From contig NZ_JAGQAG010000001.1 of the NCBI RefSeq assembly GCF_021405525.1, forward strand, positions 2,294,001 to 2,358,000: a stretch of DNA of 64,000 nucleotides, given 5' to 3'. Both the position numbers and the translations under genes were made by a program. Positions within the stretch are counted from its first letter, which is position 1. Each line of letters opens with the position of its first letter. A model generated the notes under the pieces. The model had not been told where the DNA came from and searched no databases. It was given only the letters and a program-made list of their open reading frames with translations. The stretch comes from Ruegeria pomeroyi. GTDB taxonomy: Bacteria > Pseudomonadota > Alphaproteobacteria > Rhodobacterales > Rhodobacteraceae. Shown piece after piece: positions 46,510 through 54,474 of this stretch.

Positions 46510-46884
46510 GAGTGTGGGAGGCAGTCCAACCCAGATTTGCGGCGCTTCACGAAATTCGTTTTCTTGAGGCCTAGTTGCCACACGTGCAAGCCAGGAAGGG
46601 TTCTCAGCCAGCCAGCGGTCCACCGCATCTTCCAAAGCCATCTGGTAATTGAATGCAGGTTTGTAGCCTGGGATCCGATCTTCGCCGAGGCCTACAAGAA
46701 CCGCGCTGATGTTCTGATGCTTGAACTCGATCGATCCTTCGGACCGATTGTTCAGCAGAGGCAGGAGTGCGCGACGATGTTCAGCCTTGCTATAAGGGCG
46801 CCCGGAAACATCGTCGGCGAGCATCGCGAAGTAATCCGCGACAATCAGATCGTTCTCGATGTCCGTCCAGGTCCCATTCGACAT
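46326..46884 (-). pseudogene. DUF3883-associated protein gene, 3' part deleted
   Basis: Starts at ATG 46884 (MSNGTWTDIENDLIVADYFA) and is native for 186 residues, to DDLARKVIWV at the IS junction, after which the frame runs backward through the IS. The N-terminal SIEFKHQNISAVLVGLGE near residue 51 and GRAGEERVLKHERAQLRSAG near residue 158 are, from knowledge of related proteins, the lead-in to a C-terminal DUF3883 nuclease-like domain with an E-x-K motif, which here is gone. Its loss is due to the same deletion that cut the IS copy. Confidence 0.7.
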
Positions 46885-47218
46885 GCCGCCAGGCTAAAGG
46901 CGAGAAGTTCCTATGTCATCAGGGCTTTCAGGTATCCGCGCTCGACAGGCACTCCCGCCGCTGTTAGTCGCCACATTCCGCTGAACGCCAGAAATTCAGC
47001 CCCGCACCAGCCTCGAAATGGCCCAAAGTCAAGACCAGCGCCCTGTGCCGCGGCCGAAAACCGTATCGCGCCAAATGCCAAACAGAGACTCGGGTCATTT
47101 TGGGCGGCTATTCCACCTGTATTTTCAAGTCTCTAGGGAGCATAGGGTCACGCAAGCCGCGGAAATCACACCACAATGCCCGCAGTACAAAACCGTGCAA
47201 AGTCAATAAGTTATGTGG
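46885..47218. other. Right edge of the island, no gene seen
   Basis: 334 bp between the broken DUF3883-type gene and the tRNA. No frame with a ribosome site or family resemblance. The last 60 bp before the tRNA (with ACACCACAATGCCCGCAG) have the look of DNA next to integrase attachment sites, but no second copy of the tRNA end was found in the window. Confidence 0.4.
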
Positions 47219-47308
47219 TGGCGGACAGTGAGGGATTCGAACCCTCGAGACGGTTCCCCGCCTACACACTTTCCAGGCGTGCGCCTTCGACCACTCGGCC
47301 AACTGTCC
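47219..47308 (-). tRNA. tRNA-Ser (GGA anticodon)
   Basis: 90 bases including encoded CCA. Acceptor stem GGACAGT/ACTGTCC with discriminator G, D arm GGCCGAGTGGTCGAAGGC, anticodon loop with GGA (CTGGAAA), a long variable arm as in class II tRNAs, and T arm GGGTTCGAATCCC. The 3' end faces the island, the usual target side for integrases. Confidence 0.97.
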
Positions 47309-47366
47309 GTGACGGGGTGTTTCGACCATCGGGACAAGATTTGCAAGGGGGTTTTTCCCTTTATCG

Positions 47367-48089
47367 CTACCCATCCAGATGCAGATAGACGCGGCGGTTC
47401 TGGCGGCCTTTCTTTTCGATCTTACCCAGCCTTATCCTTCCGATTTCACCGGTGCGGGCCACATGGGTTCCTCCGCAGGGTTGCAGATCAACTTGATCGG
47501 CGCCCTGCCCGATCCGCACCAGCCGCACCCGGCCGCTGCCGCGCGGCGGCGAGACTGACATGGTCTTGACTAGGGCCGGATTGGCGTCCAGTTCCGCATC
47601 GGTGATCCAGTTTTCGGTCACCGACAAATCGCGGTCGATCAGTGTCTGCAACGCCTGTTCCAGCGCTGCCTTGTCCTCGGGCGCCTCGGGCATGTTGAAG
47701 TCGAGCCGCCCCTTGTCCGCCGCGATCGCACCACCCGAAACCTCAAGCGGGATCACCACCGACAGAAGATGCAGCGCGGTATGGACGCGCATATGGGCGT
47801 GGCGCCGCTCCCAGTCGAGTTCTTGTATCACCTCGCTGCCGGCCGGCGGCGGCGTGGAACCCTCGGCCGGGATCACCGCGATGATGCCCTCGCCCGCCTT
47901 GATCGTGGAGACGACCGCCATCTCTCCCCCGCCCCAGCGGAGCAAGCCGCTATCGCCCGGCTGACCTCCGCCGGTCGCATAGAACAGCGAGCGGTCCAGG
48001 ATCACGCCCCCCTCGTCGGAATGGCCGATCACCCGGGCCGGAGCCTGCCGCAGATAGGCATCCTGCAGGAAAAGCGGTTTAGTAGTCAT
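47367..48089 (-). CDS. Alanyl-tRNA editing protein AlaX
   Basis: 240 residues. Free-standing editing domain that hydrolyses mischarged Ser- or Gly-tRNA(Ala). YATGGGQPGDSG near residue 38 is the AlaRS-type loop; zinc ligands are in HMRVHTALHLLS (H-x3-H) near residue 97 and LQPCGGTHVARTGEIG (C-x3-H) near residue 203. The gene overlaps the end of the upstream mechanosensitive channel gene by 11 bp, so they are probably co-transcribed. Confidence 0.93.
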   Translation of the reverse strand: MTTKPLFLQDAYLRQAPARVIGHSDEGGVILDRSLFYATGGGQPGDSGLLRWGGGEMAVVSTIKAGEGIIAVIPAEGSTPPPAGSEVIQELDWERRHAHMRVHTALHLLSVVIPLEVSGGAIAADKGRLDFNMPEAPEDKAALEQALQTLIDRDLSVTENWITDAELDANPALVKTMSVSPPRGSGRVRLVRIGQGADQVDLQPCGGTHVARTGEIGRIRLGKIEKKGRQNRRVYLHLDG

Positions 48090-50490
48090 CTGCAGCTCCT
48101 ACATCCATGTCGCCCTCTGTCAGCGTGGCGGCCTCGCTCACTGTGGGGGGCGCGGCAGGTGGCGTGGCCTTGCCGTTCAGCACCTCGGGGTTGCGCAGCC
48201 AGACATCTCGCTGGGCAAAGGGTATCTCGATCCCCTCTTCCGCGAACCGGCGGTTGATCTCGTGGTTCATGTCGGATTTCACCGACAGCACCCAGTTCAC
48301 ATCTCGCAGTATGGCCCGGATCTCGAAATCGAGCGAATCCGCGCCAAAGCGCTGAAACACCACGTTGGGTGCGGGGTTGGCCAGCACCATCGGATGCGCC
48401 TCGGCAATCTCGCGCAGGATCGCCTCGACCTTGCGGGTATCGGTGCCATAGGCCACGCCCACCGGCACGATCACCCTGCCCACCGTATTGCCGCGGGTAT
48501 AGTTGGTGACGCTGCCGCTGATCAGATCCGAGTTGGGGATGATCACATCGGTTCGGTCAAAGGTCTCGATCCGGGTTGAGCGTACCGAGATGTCACGGAC
48601 ATAGCCCATCTGCCCGTTCACATCGATCCAGTCGCCCTTGGAGATCGGGCGCTCGATCAGCAGGATGATGCCCGAGACGAAGTTGGACACGATGGTCTGA
48701 AGACCAAAACCGATCCCGACCGAGAGCGCACCAGCAACGATGGCCAGCGACGACAGGTCGAACCCGGCCATGGTGATCGCCAGCAGCGCCGCTAGGAAGA
48801 TGCCGAGGTACCCTGTGCCGGCGACAATGGCATTCTGGCCGCCGGGGTCGAGCCGCGTCTTGGGCAGCAGCGAGTTGCGCAAGCCGCCCTGCAACAGCCG
48901 GGTCACTGTATAGCCGATGGCAAAGACCAGCGCAAAGGTCAGGAAATTCGACGGCGAAATGACCACGCCGCCGATATCGAACCCAATCATGATGCGCGAC
49001 CAGATCTCGGTCAGCTCTGCCTCGCGCGCACCCCAATAAAGCGCCAGCAGCGGCAGCGCCAGGATTGCCAACAGGAAACCGAGGATCACGGAAAAGAGCG
49101 AATCCCCCGCCTCGTCGCCTTTGCGGGTCAGCCATCCATAGACATTGGTTAGAAAACGTTGGACGATCACTAGCGCCGCAATCAGCGCCAGTGTCTTGAC
49201 CGCCGGATAGACCAGCGCCTCGGCGGCATTGTTGTAGCCGAACATCGCCAGTACCGGCGACGCGATGCCCAGCAGGTAGAGCGCGCGCCGCAGGAACTCG
49301 ACCATGCGGCTGAACCCCGCACCGCCACGCGCGGCCTCTGCGCCGTCCACCGTGCCGCCCTTGACCTGCCCCTGCGCACGCACCCGCTGAAGCCTAAGCA
49401 GCAGAAGCGCGGTCATCACGATTATCGGGAAACCGGTCACCGCGCGCGTGGCCTCGGGAATGTTCTCAAGCCGCTCGAACAGCACGATCAGGTCGTGCAG
49501 CACCAGCATCACGGCCAGAAGATCGACACACAGACGGGTTACCCGCACCTGCGACTGGCTGAGATAGCGAAAGCCGGTACCGGCATTAAACAGAAAGACC
49601 TGGCGGCCGATCCAGTTGAAATACAGGATCGCCGCCGCCCAATAAGGCACTTGCTCAAGTATCAGCGCTCCGCGCAAACCGGTGATGTCCATCATCTCAA
49701 GCGACTGGACGAGGAACATGACACCGACCCAGGGGATCAGGATCCTGAGCAGCGACACCACGAAGGACCAGACCCCGGTTCCGACCCCGCCCAGCGAGCG
49801 CAGGAAATCGCCCGCCTGTTCCGACCATCTGCGCCCGCGGGCAAGGAAAACCAGCCCCACGACGCTCAAGAGCAAGATGCCGGGGCCATTGCTTTTCAGC
49901 CGTTCGCGCACCACGTCCGAGCGCATGTTGAACGCGACCTCGTTGGCCAGCGCCGTCATCGCCTGTTTGATGTCCTTCCACGCGTCCGGCCAGTATTCGG
50001 GATTGAGCGGCGACGGCCCGCGTTTGAGCAGTTCCTTGGTGTCGCGCGCCCGCACGATGCGGTCGATCTCGTTGATCAGGCCATTGGCACGGCTATAGGC
50101 CTCTTCCGAGATGATGCGCGGTACGGTCAGCTTGGCGAGCTGCTCGTTCAGATGGGTGCGCAGCCGGGCGATGTCCTCGGCCTCGCTCTCGCCGTCACCG
50201 GGTTTGGGTCCCAGAGCCGCGATCTGTGCCTCGAGCGTCTTGATCCGGTCCGAATTCTCGCCTCGAACCCGGTTGAAGGTATCCCGGTAAGATCTTACCT
50301 CGGCACGCAATTGCTCGAACGCGGCCGGCGACGCACGGTTGAGTTTGATAACCTCTTCCGCGCGCTCGGCGGTGCGTACCCATCGGTCGTAATAGGCACG
50401 ACTCTCGTCGGTCAACTGGGCCGAGAGCGCGCTCGCCGTCAACAGCAGCAACGCGGTGAGCAAAGACCGCAACACCCGGCCCATCGTCAT
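48079..50490 (-). CDS. MscS-family mechanosensitive channel with DUF3772-type periplasmic domain
   Basis: 803 residues. A signal peptide (RVLRSLLTALLLLTASALSA) is followed by a 150-residue coiled-coil periplasmic domain, about ten membrane helices, then the MscS pore and beta domain: GIGFGLQTIVSNFVSGIILL near residue 605, RPISKGDWIDVNGQMGYVRD, and DVIIPNSDLISGSVTNYT. It would open under membrane tension to release solutes during osmotic downshock. The ATG at 50490 starts one base after the cysteine synthase stop, so it belongs to the cysK operon. An open frame upstream to 50532 lies inside cysK. Confidence 0.9.
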   Translation of the reverse strand: MTMGRVLRSLLTALLLLTASALSAQLTDESRAYYDRWVRTAERAEEVIKLNRASPAAFEQLRAEVRSYRDTFNRVRGENSDRIKTLEAQIAALGPKPGDGESEAEDIARLRTHLNEQLAKLTVPRIISEEAYSRANGLINEIDRIVRARDTKELLKRGPSPLNPEYWPDAWKDIKQAMTALANEVAFNMRSDVVRERLKSNGPGILLLSVVGLVFLARGRRWSEQAGDFLRSLGGVGTGVWSFVVSLLRILIPWVGVMFLVQSLEMMDITGLRGALILEQVPYWAAAILYFNWIGRQVFLFNAGTGFRYLSQSQVRVTRLCVDLLAVMLVLHDLIVLFERLENIPEATRAVTGFPIIVMTALLLLRLQRVRAQGQVKGGTVDGAEAARGGAGFSRMVEFLRRALYLLGIASPVLAMFGYNNAAEALVYPAVKTLALIAALVIVQRFLTNVYGWLTRKGDEAGDSLFSVILGFLLAILALPLLALYWGAREAELTEIWSRIMIGFDIGGVVISPSNFLTFALVFAIGYTVTRLLQGGLRNSLLPKTRLDPGGQNAIVAGTGYLGIFLAALLAITMAGFDLSSLAIVAGALSVGIGFGLQTIVSNFVSGIILLIERPISKGDWIDVNGQMGYVRDISVRSTRIETFDRTDVIIPNSDLISGSVTNYTRGNTVGRVIVPVGVAYGTDTRKVEAILREIAEAHPMVLANPAPNVVFQRFGADSLDFEIRAILRDVNWVLSVKSDMNHEINRRFAEEGIEIPFAQRDVWLRNPEVLNGKATPPAAPPTVSEAATLTEGDMDVGAADDY

Positions 50491-50491
50491 G

Positions 50492-51526
50492 TCAGACGTC
50501 CTCGAACACGCCCGGGATCGAACTGGGCGCACGGGTCATCCAGTCGGGCACGGGCAGGTTCTTCTCGCGCAGGAAATCCGGGTTGAACAGTTTGGACTGG
50601 TAACGGGTTCCATAGTCGCACAGCATGGTGACGATGGTATGACCCGGCCCCATCTCGCGCGCCATGCGCACCGCGCCGGCGATGTTGATCGCGGTCGAGC
50701 CGCCCATGACCAGCCCTTCCTGCCGCAGCAGGTCAAAGATATAGGGCAGCGCCTCGGCATCGGGCACCTGATAGGCGAAATCGGGTTTGAACCCTTCGAG
50801 GTTCCGGGTGATCCGCACCTGACCGATGCCTTCGGCGATCGAGCCGCCCTCCATCGCCAGTTCACCGGTGGTGTAATAGCTGTAAAGTCCCGCCCCCATC
50901 GGGTCGGCCAGCGCGATCTTGACCCCCTTGGGTTGCAACGCCTCGGCCACGCCCGCAAGCGTACCGCCCGAGCCCACCGCTGCGACAAACCCGTCGACCT
51001 TGCCGTCGGTCTGTTCCCAGATTTCGGGGCCGGTGGTTTCCACATGCGCCTGCCGGTTGGCGATATTGTCGAACTGGTTGGCCCAGATGGCGCCATTGGG
51101 TTCGGTCTTGGCCAGTTCACGCGCCAGTCGCTCGGAATAGCGCACGAAGTTGTTGGGATTGCGATAGGGCGCGGCGGGCACCTGCACCAGTTCGGCCCCC
51201 GCCAGGCGCAGCATGTCCTTCTTTTCCTCGGACTGGGTCTCGGGGATCACGATGACGGTTTTGAACCCCATCGAGGCACCAACCAGCGCCAGGCCGATAC
51301 CGGTGTTTCCGGCGGTGCCCTCGACGATGGTGCCGCCCGGCTGCAATTCGCCGCGCGCAATGGCGTCGCGGATGATGTAAAGCGCGGCACGGTCCTTGAC
51401 CGACTGGCCCGGGTTCATGAACTCGGCCTTGCCATAGATCTCGCATCCGGTCTCTTCGCTGACCCGGCGCAGCCGGATAAGCGGGGTATGTCCAACGGCC
51501 TCGGCCAGATCGCGTGCAATGCGCAT
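50492..51526 (-). CDS. cysK: Cysteine synthase A (O-acetylserine sulfhydrylase)
   Basis: 344 residues, PLP-dependent. PLP lysine in MNPGQSVKDRAALYII near residue 43, substrate loop EGTAGNTGIGLALVG near residue 71, phosphate-binding glycine loop AVGSGGTLAGVAEAL near residue 182. It makes cysteine from O-acetylserine and sulfide. The ATG at 51526 has GAGGG upstream; the longer frame to 51610 is unsupported. In Rhodobacter sphaeroides cysK forms a tellurite-resistance locus with trgAB, the same order as here. Thiol supply is the probable link. Confidence 0.92.
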   Translation of the reverse strand: MRIARDLAEAVGHTPLIRLRRVSEETGCEIYGKAEFMNPGQSVKDRAALYIIRDAIARGELQPGGTIVEGTAGNTGIGLALVGASMGFKTVIVIPETQSEEKKDMLRLAGAELVQVPAAPYRNPNNFVRYSERLARELAKTEPNGAIWANQFDNIANRQAHVETTGPEIWEQTDGKVDGFVAAVGSGGTLAGVAEALQPKGVKIALADPMGAGLYSYYTTGELAMEGGSIAEGIGQVRITRNLEGFKPDFAYQVPDAEALPYIFDLLRQEGLVMGGSTAINIAGAVRMAREMGPGHTIVTMLCDYGTRYQSKLFNPDFLREKNLPVPDWMTRAPSSIPGVFEDV

Positions 51527-51610
51527 GTCGCCCTCACAAACTTGTCTTGCTGCACCCGATGTAGCCCTGCGCGCCCCCGACCTCAAGCGAGGAACCGGTT
51601 GTCGGTGCAA

Positions 51611-52726
51611 TCAGCCACGCAGACGGTCACGATGCCGGGCCAACCAGTTCGCCAGAGACAGCAGCGGCAAATCCTTGATCTCTTGTGCATCAACCTGCGC
51701 CATCAGTACGTCAAAGGACAGGATGCGGCTGCGAATATCTTCGCCTTCGCTTGCCAGACCACCCTGTTTCGTTTCTTCAACGATATCCGCCAATGCCACG
51801 AAAAGATGCACGAATTCGGTCGACGACCCGCTAGAGGAATAGGCCTTGCCCGCCGGCTCCAGAGCGCGTGCCTCCAAATGCGCCTCTTCGCGCAGTTCGC
51901 GCAATGCGGCTTGCTCCGGCGTTTCGCCCGGGTCGATCATGCCGGCGACCGCCTCCCACATCCAGGGGGCGGGATCGCCGATCAGGAAAACGGGCGCGCG
52001 GAACTGTTCTACGATCAGAACCTGATCACGTATCGGGTCATAGGGCAGTATCACCGAGGCCTGACCGGTCATCAAAGCTCCCCGGTTGAGGCGCTCGCTC
52101 ATGCTCCCATCGTTGCGGCGATGGCGCACATCCATTTCGTCGAGGCCGAAATAGTTCACGTAGGCACGGGCGTGGCGCTCGACCACGACATCGCAGGCAA
52201 GGTCGCGTTCGGGATCACCGGCGCGCGTCGCCGCGGCCAGCCGCGCCGCAGCCCTTACCCGGATGGCGCGAAAGCTACGGGCTATCTGATCAGGTGTCAG
52301 GCGGCCGTAGAAATCCATCACCTCGGCTGCCGCATACAGGCTGAGTGGTGCCCATTCGGCGACCCAGTCCGCCAGTTGCCAGGGCGCATCCGGCGTCCAT
52401 AGCCCCTCTTGCGGAAAGAAGACCTGGGCGGTGGCGGTGCCACCCGCAGCCAGCGTAACCTTGACCGCGCGCAGGTCATAGGCAAAGCCTCCCTCGTAGA
52501 AATTCAACCGGTCCAGTTGCAGCGAGGTCAGTCCGCGCACCAGTAGTCCCTCGGCCCGGGCGCCAGGCGCCACCTGGATCATCGGAAAAGGTTGCCCCTG
52601 AACGCCAAACACCGCGTGATCGGGCAAGCTGGCGGCAGTAATCTCGGGCAACGGGTCTGACGTGCCAAGAACAAGTTCCAGGAGCGGCGCATGGCGCAGC
52701 GTGCCGTAAAAGAACAAATCAGTCAC
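51611..52726 (-). CDS. trgB: TrgB: gamma-glutamylcyclotransferase-like domain fused to Nudix hydrolase
   Basis: 371 residues, two domains. The N-terminal 150 residues have LFFYGTLRHAPLLELVLG (YGTLR, GGCT/AIG2 fold) and NFYEGGFAYDL with the expected catalytic Glu. The C-terminal 180 residues are a Nudix hydrolase with the complete box GMIDPGETPEQAALRELREE plus AHLEA near residue 265; the sequence EQFRAPVFL preceding it resembles ADP-ribose pyrophosphatases. Start is GTG at 52726. It lies between cysK and trgA, matching the tellurite-resistance locus of Rhodobacter. The fused cyclotransferase-like part is notable because it may link to glutathione. Confidence 0.85.
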   Translation of the reverse strand: MTDLFFYGTLRHAPLLELVLGTSDPLPEITAASLPDHAVFGVQGQPFPMIQVAPGARAEGLLVRGLTSLQLDRLNFYEGGFAYDLRAVKVTLAAGGTATAQVFFPQEGLWTPDAPWQLADWVAEWAPLSLYAAAEVMDFYGRLTPDQIARSFRAIRVRAAARLAAATRAGDPERDLACDVVVERHARAYVNYFGLDEMDVRHRRNDGSMSERLNRGALMTGQASVILPYDPIRDQVLIVEQFRAPVFLIGDPAPWMWEAVAGMIDPGETPEQAALRELREEAHLEARALEPAGKAYSSSGSSTEFVHLFVALADIVEETKQGGLASEGEDIRSRILSFDVLMAQVDAQEIKDLPLLSLANWLARHRDRLRG

Positions 52727-52757
52727 AGAGAGTTTTAGTCCTTTGGTGAAGGAGGGA

Positions 52758-53198
52758 TCAGCGCCAGCGCCTCCAAGCGATCTCGGCGGCTAGGCCGGAC
52801 ACCACCGCCCCGACAAGAAGGGTTACAATGATATGAGGTACCAGAAGGGCGCTGCCAAACTCGACCCCTTCTTCAAAAATCGCCAATACCGCCTCGAACG
52901 GGCCATCATACCGGTTGCGCATCGCCAACCGAAACATTTCGTAGGCGCCATGCACGAAGAGGCCCCAGAATAGCAGCGCGCCCACCCCCGTAAGCCCGTT
53001 ATTGATGCCGTTGACAATGCCGCGCCCGGCGCGCGGCCCCATCACGATCCAACCGCACAGCAGGCCAAGGCCGGAGTTCACCCAGTTGAAATATCCGAAA
53101 TCGGTCCCCTCGGGCAGCTGAGGCTTGACCTGTTCGGACACGACAAACGCCAGCAGAGCCAGACAGAGGGCGGCAACAAGACGAGCGGCTGTGGGCAT
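52758..53198 (-). CDS. trgA: TrgA-family membrane protein (tellurite resistance)
   Basis: 146 residues, four predicted membrane helices (LVAALCLALLAFVVS, SGLGLLCGWIVMG, VGALLFWGLFVHGAY, HIIVTLLVGAVVSG). The motif NSGLGLLCGWIVMGPRAGRG near residue 41 fits TrgA proteins of Rhodobacteraceae, and the position before trgB and cysK supports it. Inner-membrane location. Molecular mechanism is unknown. It lies 11 bp from the cfa stop, so all four genes probably form one leftward operon. Confidence 0.85.
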   Translation of the reverse strand: MPTAARLVAALCLALLAFVVSEQVKPQLPEGTDFGYFNWVNSGLGLLCGWIVMGPRAGRGIVNGINNGLTGVGALLFWGLFVHGAYEMFRLAMRNRYDGPFEAVLAIFEEGVEFGSALLVPHIIVTLLVGAVVSGLAAEIAWRRWR

Positions 53199-53209
53199 GT
53201 GCGGTGGTC

Positions 53210-54424
53210 TCAGCTTTGGTTCGGACGGGCCACTGTCATCTGTGTCACATCACAGGTGCCGGTGTCAAAGGCCGCTCCACAGGACGTGAGGTAGAAATTC
53301 CACATCCGCCGGAACCGATCGTCAAAGCCGAGTTCCGCTACCTGATCCCATTTGTCGTTGAAGGTCTCGTACCAGCGTCTGAGCGTCAGGTCATAACTTT
53401 TGCCGAACTCCTTTGAATGCACGAAATCCAGCCCCGCCCGCGCCACCTGCTCTCGCAGGATACGCGGTGCAGGCAGCATGCCGCCGGGAAAGATGTATTT
53501 CTGGATGAAATCGACGCCGTTTCGGTAAATCTCCCACCGCCGGTCGGCCACGGTGATGATCTGCAACGTCGCCCGCTTGCCCGGTTTCAAACGCGCGCGC
53601 ACCGTGTCGAAATAGACCGGCCAATATTTCTCACCCACGGCCTCGAACATCTCGATCGAGGCAATGCCGTCATAGCTGCCGCGTTCGTCGCGGTAATCCT
53701 GCAACTTAAACTCGACCTGTCCGGAAAGCCCTGCCTTTTCAATACGCTCCCGCGCAAACTTGATCTGCTCCTGACTGATCGTCAGCCCGGTCACCCGCAT
53801 CCCGCGCTCGCGTGCGGCATATTCGGCGAAGCCGCCCCAGCCACAGCCGATTTCAAGGATGTGATCACCCGGCTGCGCGCCCATCTCGTCCAGCAGGCTG
53901 GCATATTTTGCCTCCTGCGCCTTTTCCAGACTTTCCTGCCCGGTCTCGAACAGGGCGCTGGAATAGGTCATCGTCTCGTCCAGCCAGAGCCCGTAGAACT
54001 CATTGCCCAGATCATAGTGGTACGAGATGTTCTTCTTGGCCTGTTTGCGATGGTTGCGTTGCAGCCAGAACCGAAGGCGCTCATAGGCGCGGGCCAGGAA
54101 CTGGCCGGTAAACCCGTCATAGACCGTCTCGTTGCCCTGATGCACCAGATCCATGAAGGCGCGCAGGTCCGGCGTGCTCCATTCCTGCTCCAGGTAGGCG
54201 TCGGAAAAGCCCAATTCGCCCTCGCGGATCAGCCGGGCAAACACATCCGTGTCGTGGATGTCGACCCGGGCCACCGGACCCGGTTCGGACCCCTCGGACC
54301 GGAACACCCGCCCATCCGGCAAGGCAATGTCGAGCCGACCGGCTTCCATACTGGCAAGCATCTGCATTACCTGAGGAAAATATCTGGGCAGGCCCTGCTG
54401 CCCCTCTGTTGACGTCAGGATCAT
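53210..54424 (-). CDS. cfa: Cyclopropane-fatty-acyl-phospholipid synthase
   Basis: 404 residues. SAM-dependent enzyme that adds a methylene bridge to unsaturated phospholipid acyl chains. N-terminal CFA domain with SEGSEPGPVARVDI, then the methyltransferase domain with HILEIGCGWGGFAEYAARE (SAM loop) near residue 190, ISHYDLGNEFYGLWLD-type region near residue 132 (YHYDLGNEFY), and MTYSSALF. The C-terminal EMFEAVGEKYWPVYF has the carbonate-binding Glu. First gene of a leftward group with trgA. Membrane modification fits a stress-response locus. Confidence 0.94.
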   Translation of the reverse strand: MILTSTEGQQGLPRYFPQVMQMLASMEAGRLDIALPDGRVFRSEGSEPGPVARVDIHDTDVFARLIREGELGFSDAYLEQEWSTPDLRAFMDLVHQGNETVYDGFTGQFLARAYERLRFWLQRNHRKQAKKNISYHYDLGNEFYGLWLDETMTYSSALFETGQESLEKAQEAKYASLLDEMGAQPGDHILEIGCGWGGFAEYAARERGMRVTGLTISQEQIKFARERIEKAGLSGQVEFKLQDYRDERGSYDGIASIEMFEAVGEKYWPVYFDTVRARLKPGKRATLQIITVADRRWEIYRNGVDFIQKYIFPGGMLPAPRILREQVARAGLDFVHSKEFGKSYDLTLRRWYETFNDKWDQVAELGFDDRFRRMWNFYLTSCGAAFDTGTCDVTQMTVARPNQS

Positions 54425-54474
54425 CCGCCCCTCCCCGTTGCGGTTCGAACGACAGGTTAGGACGCGATGCCGAC

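Noticed and set aside
45373-46884. 492-codon minus-strand frame spanning IS and host DNA
   Set aside because: Only the first 186 residues (46326-46884) are native; the rest is antisense of the IS transposase.
47108-47374. 88-codon minus-strand frame
   Set aside because: Runs straight through the tRNA-Ser gene, so it is not protein-coding.
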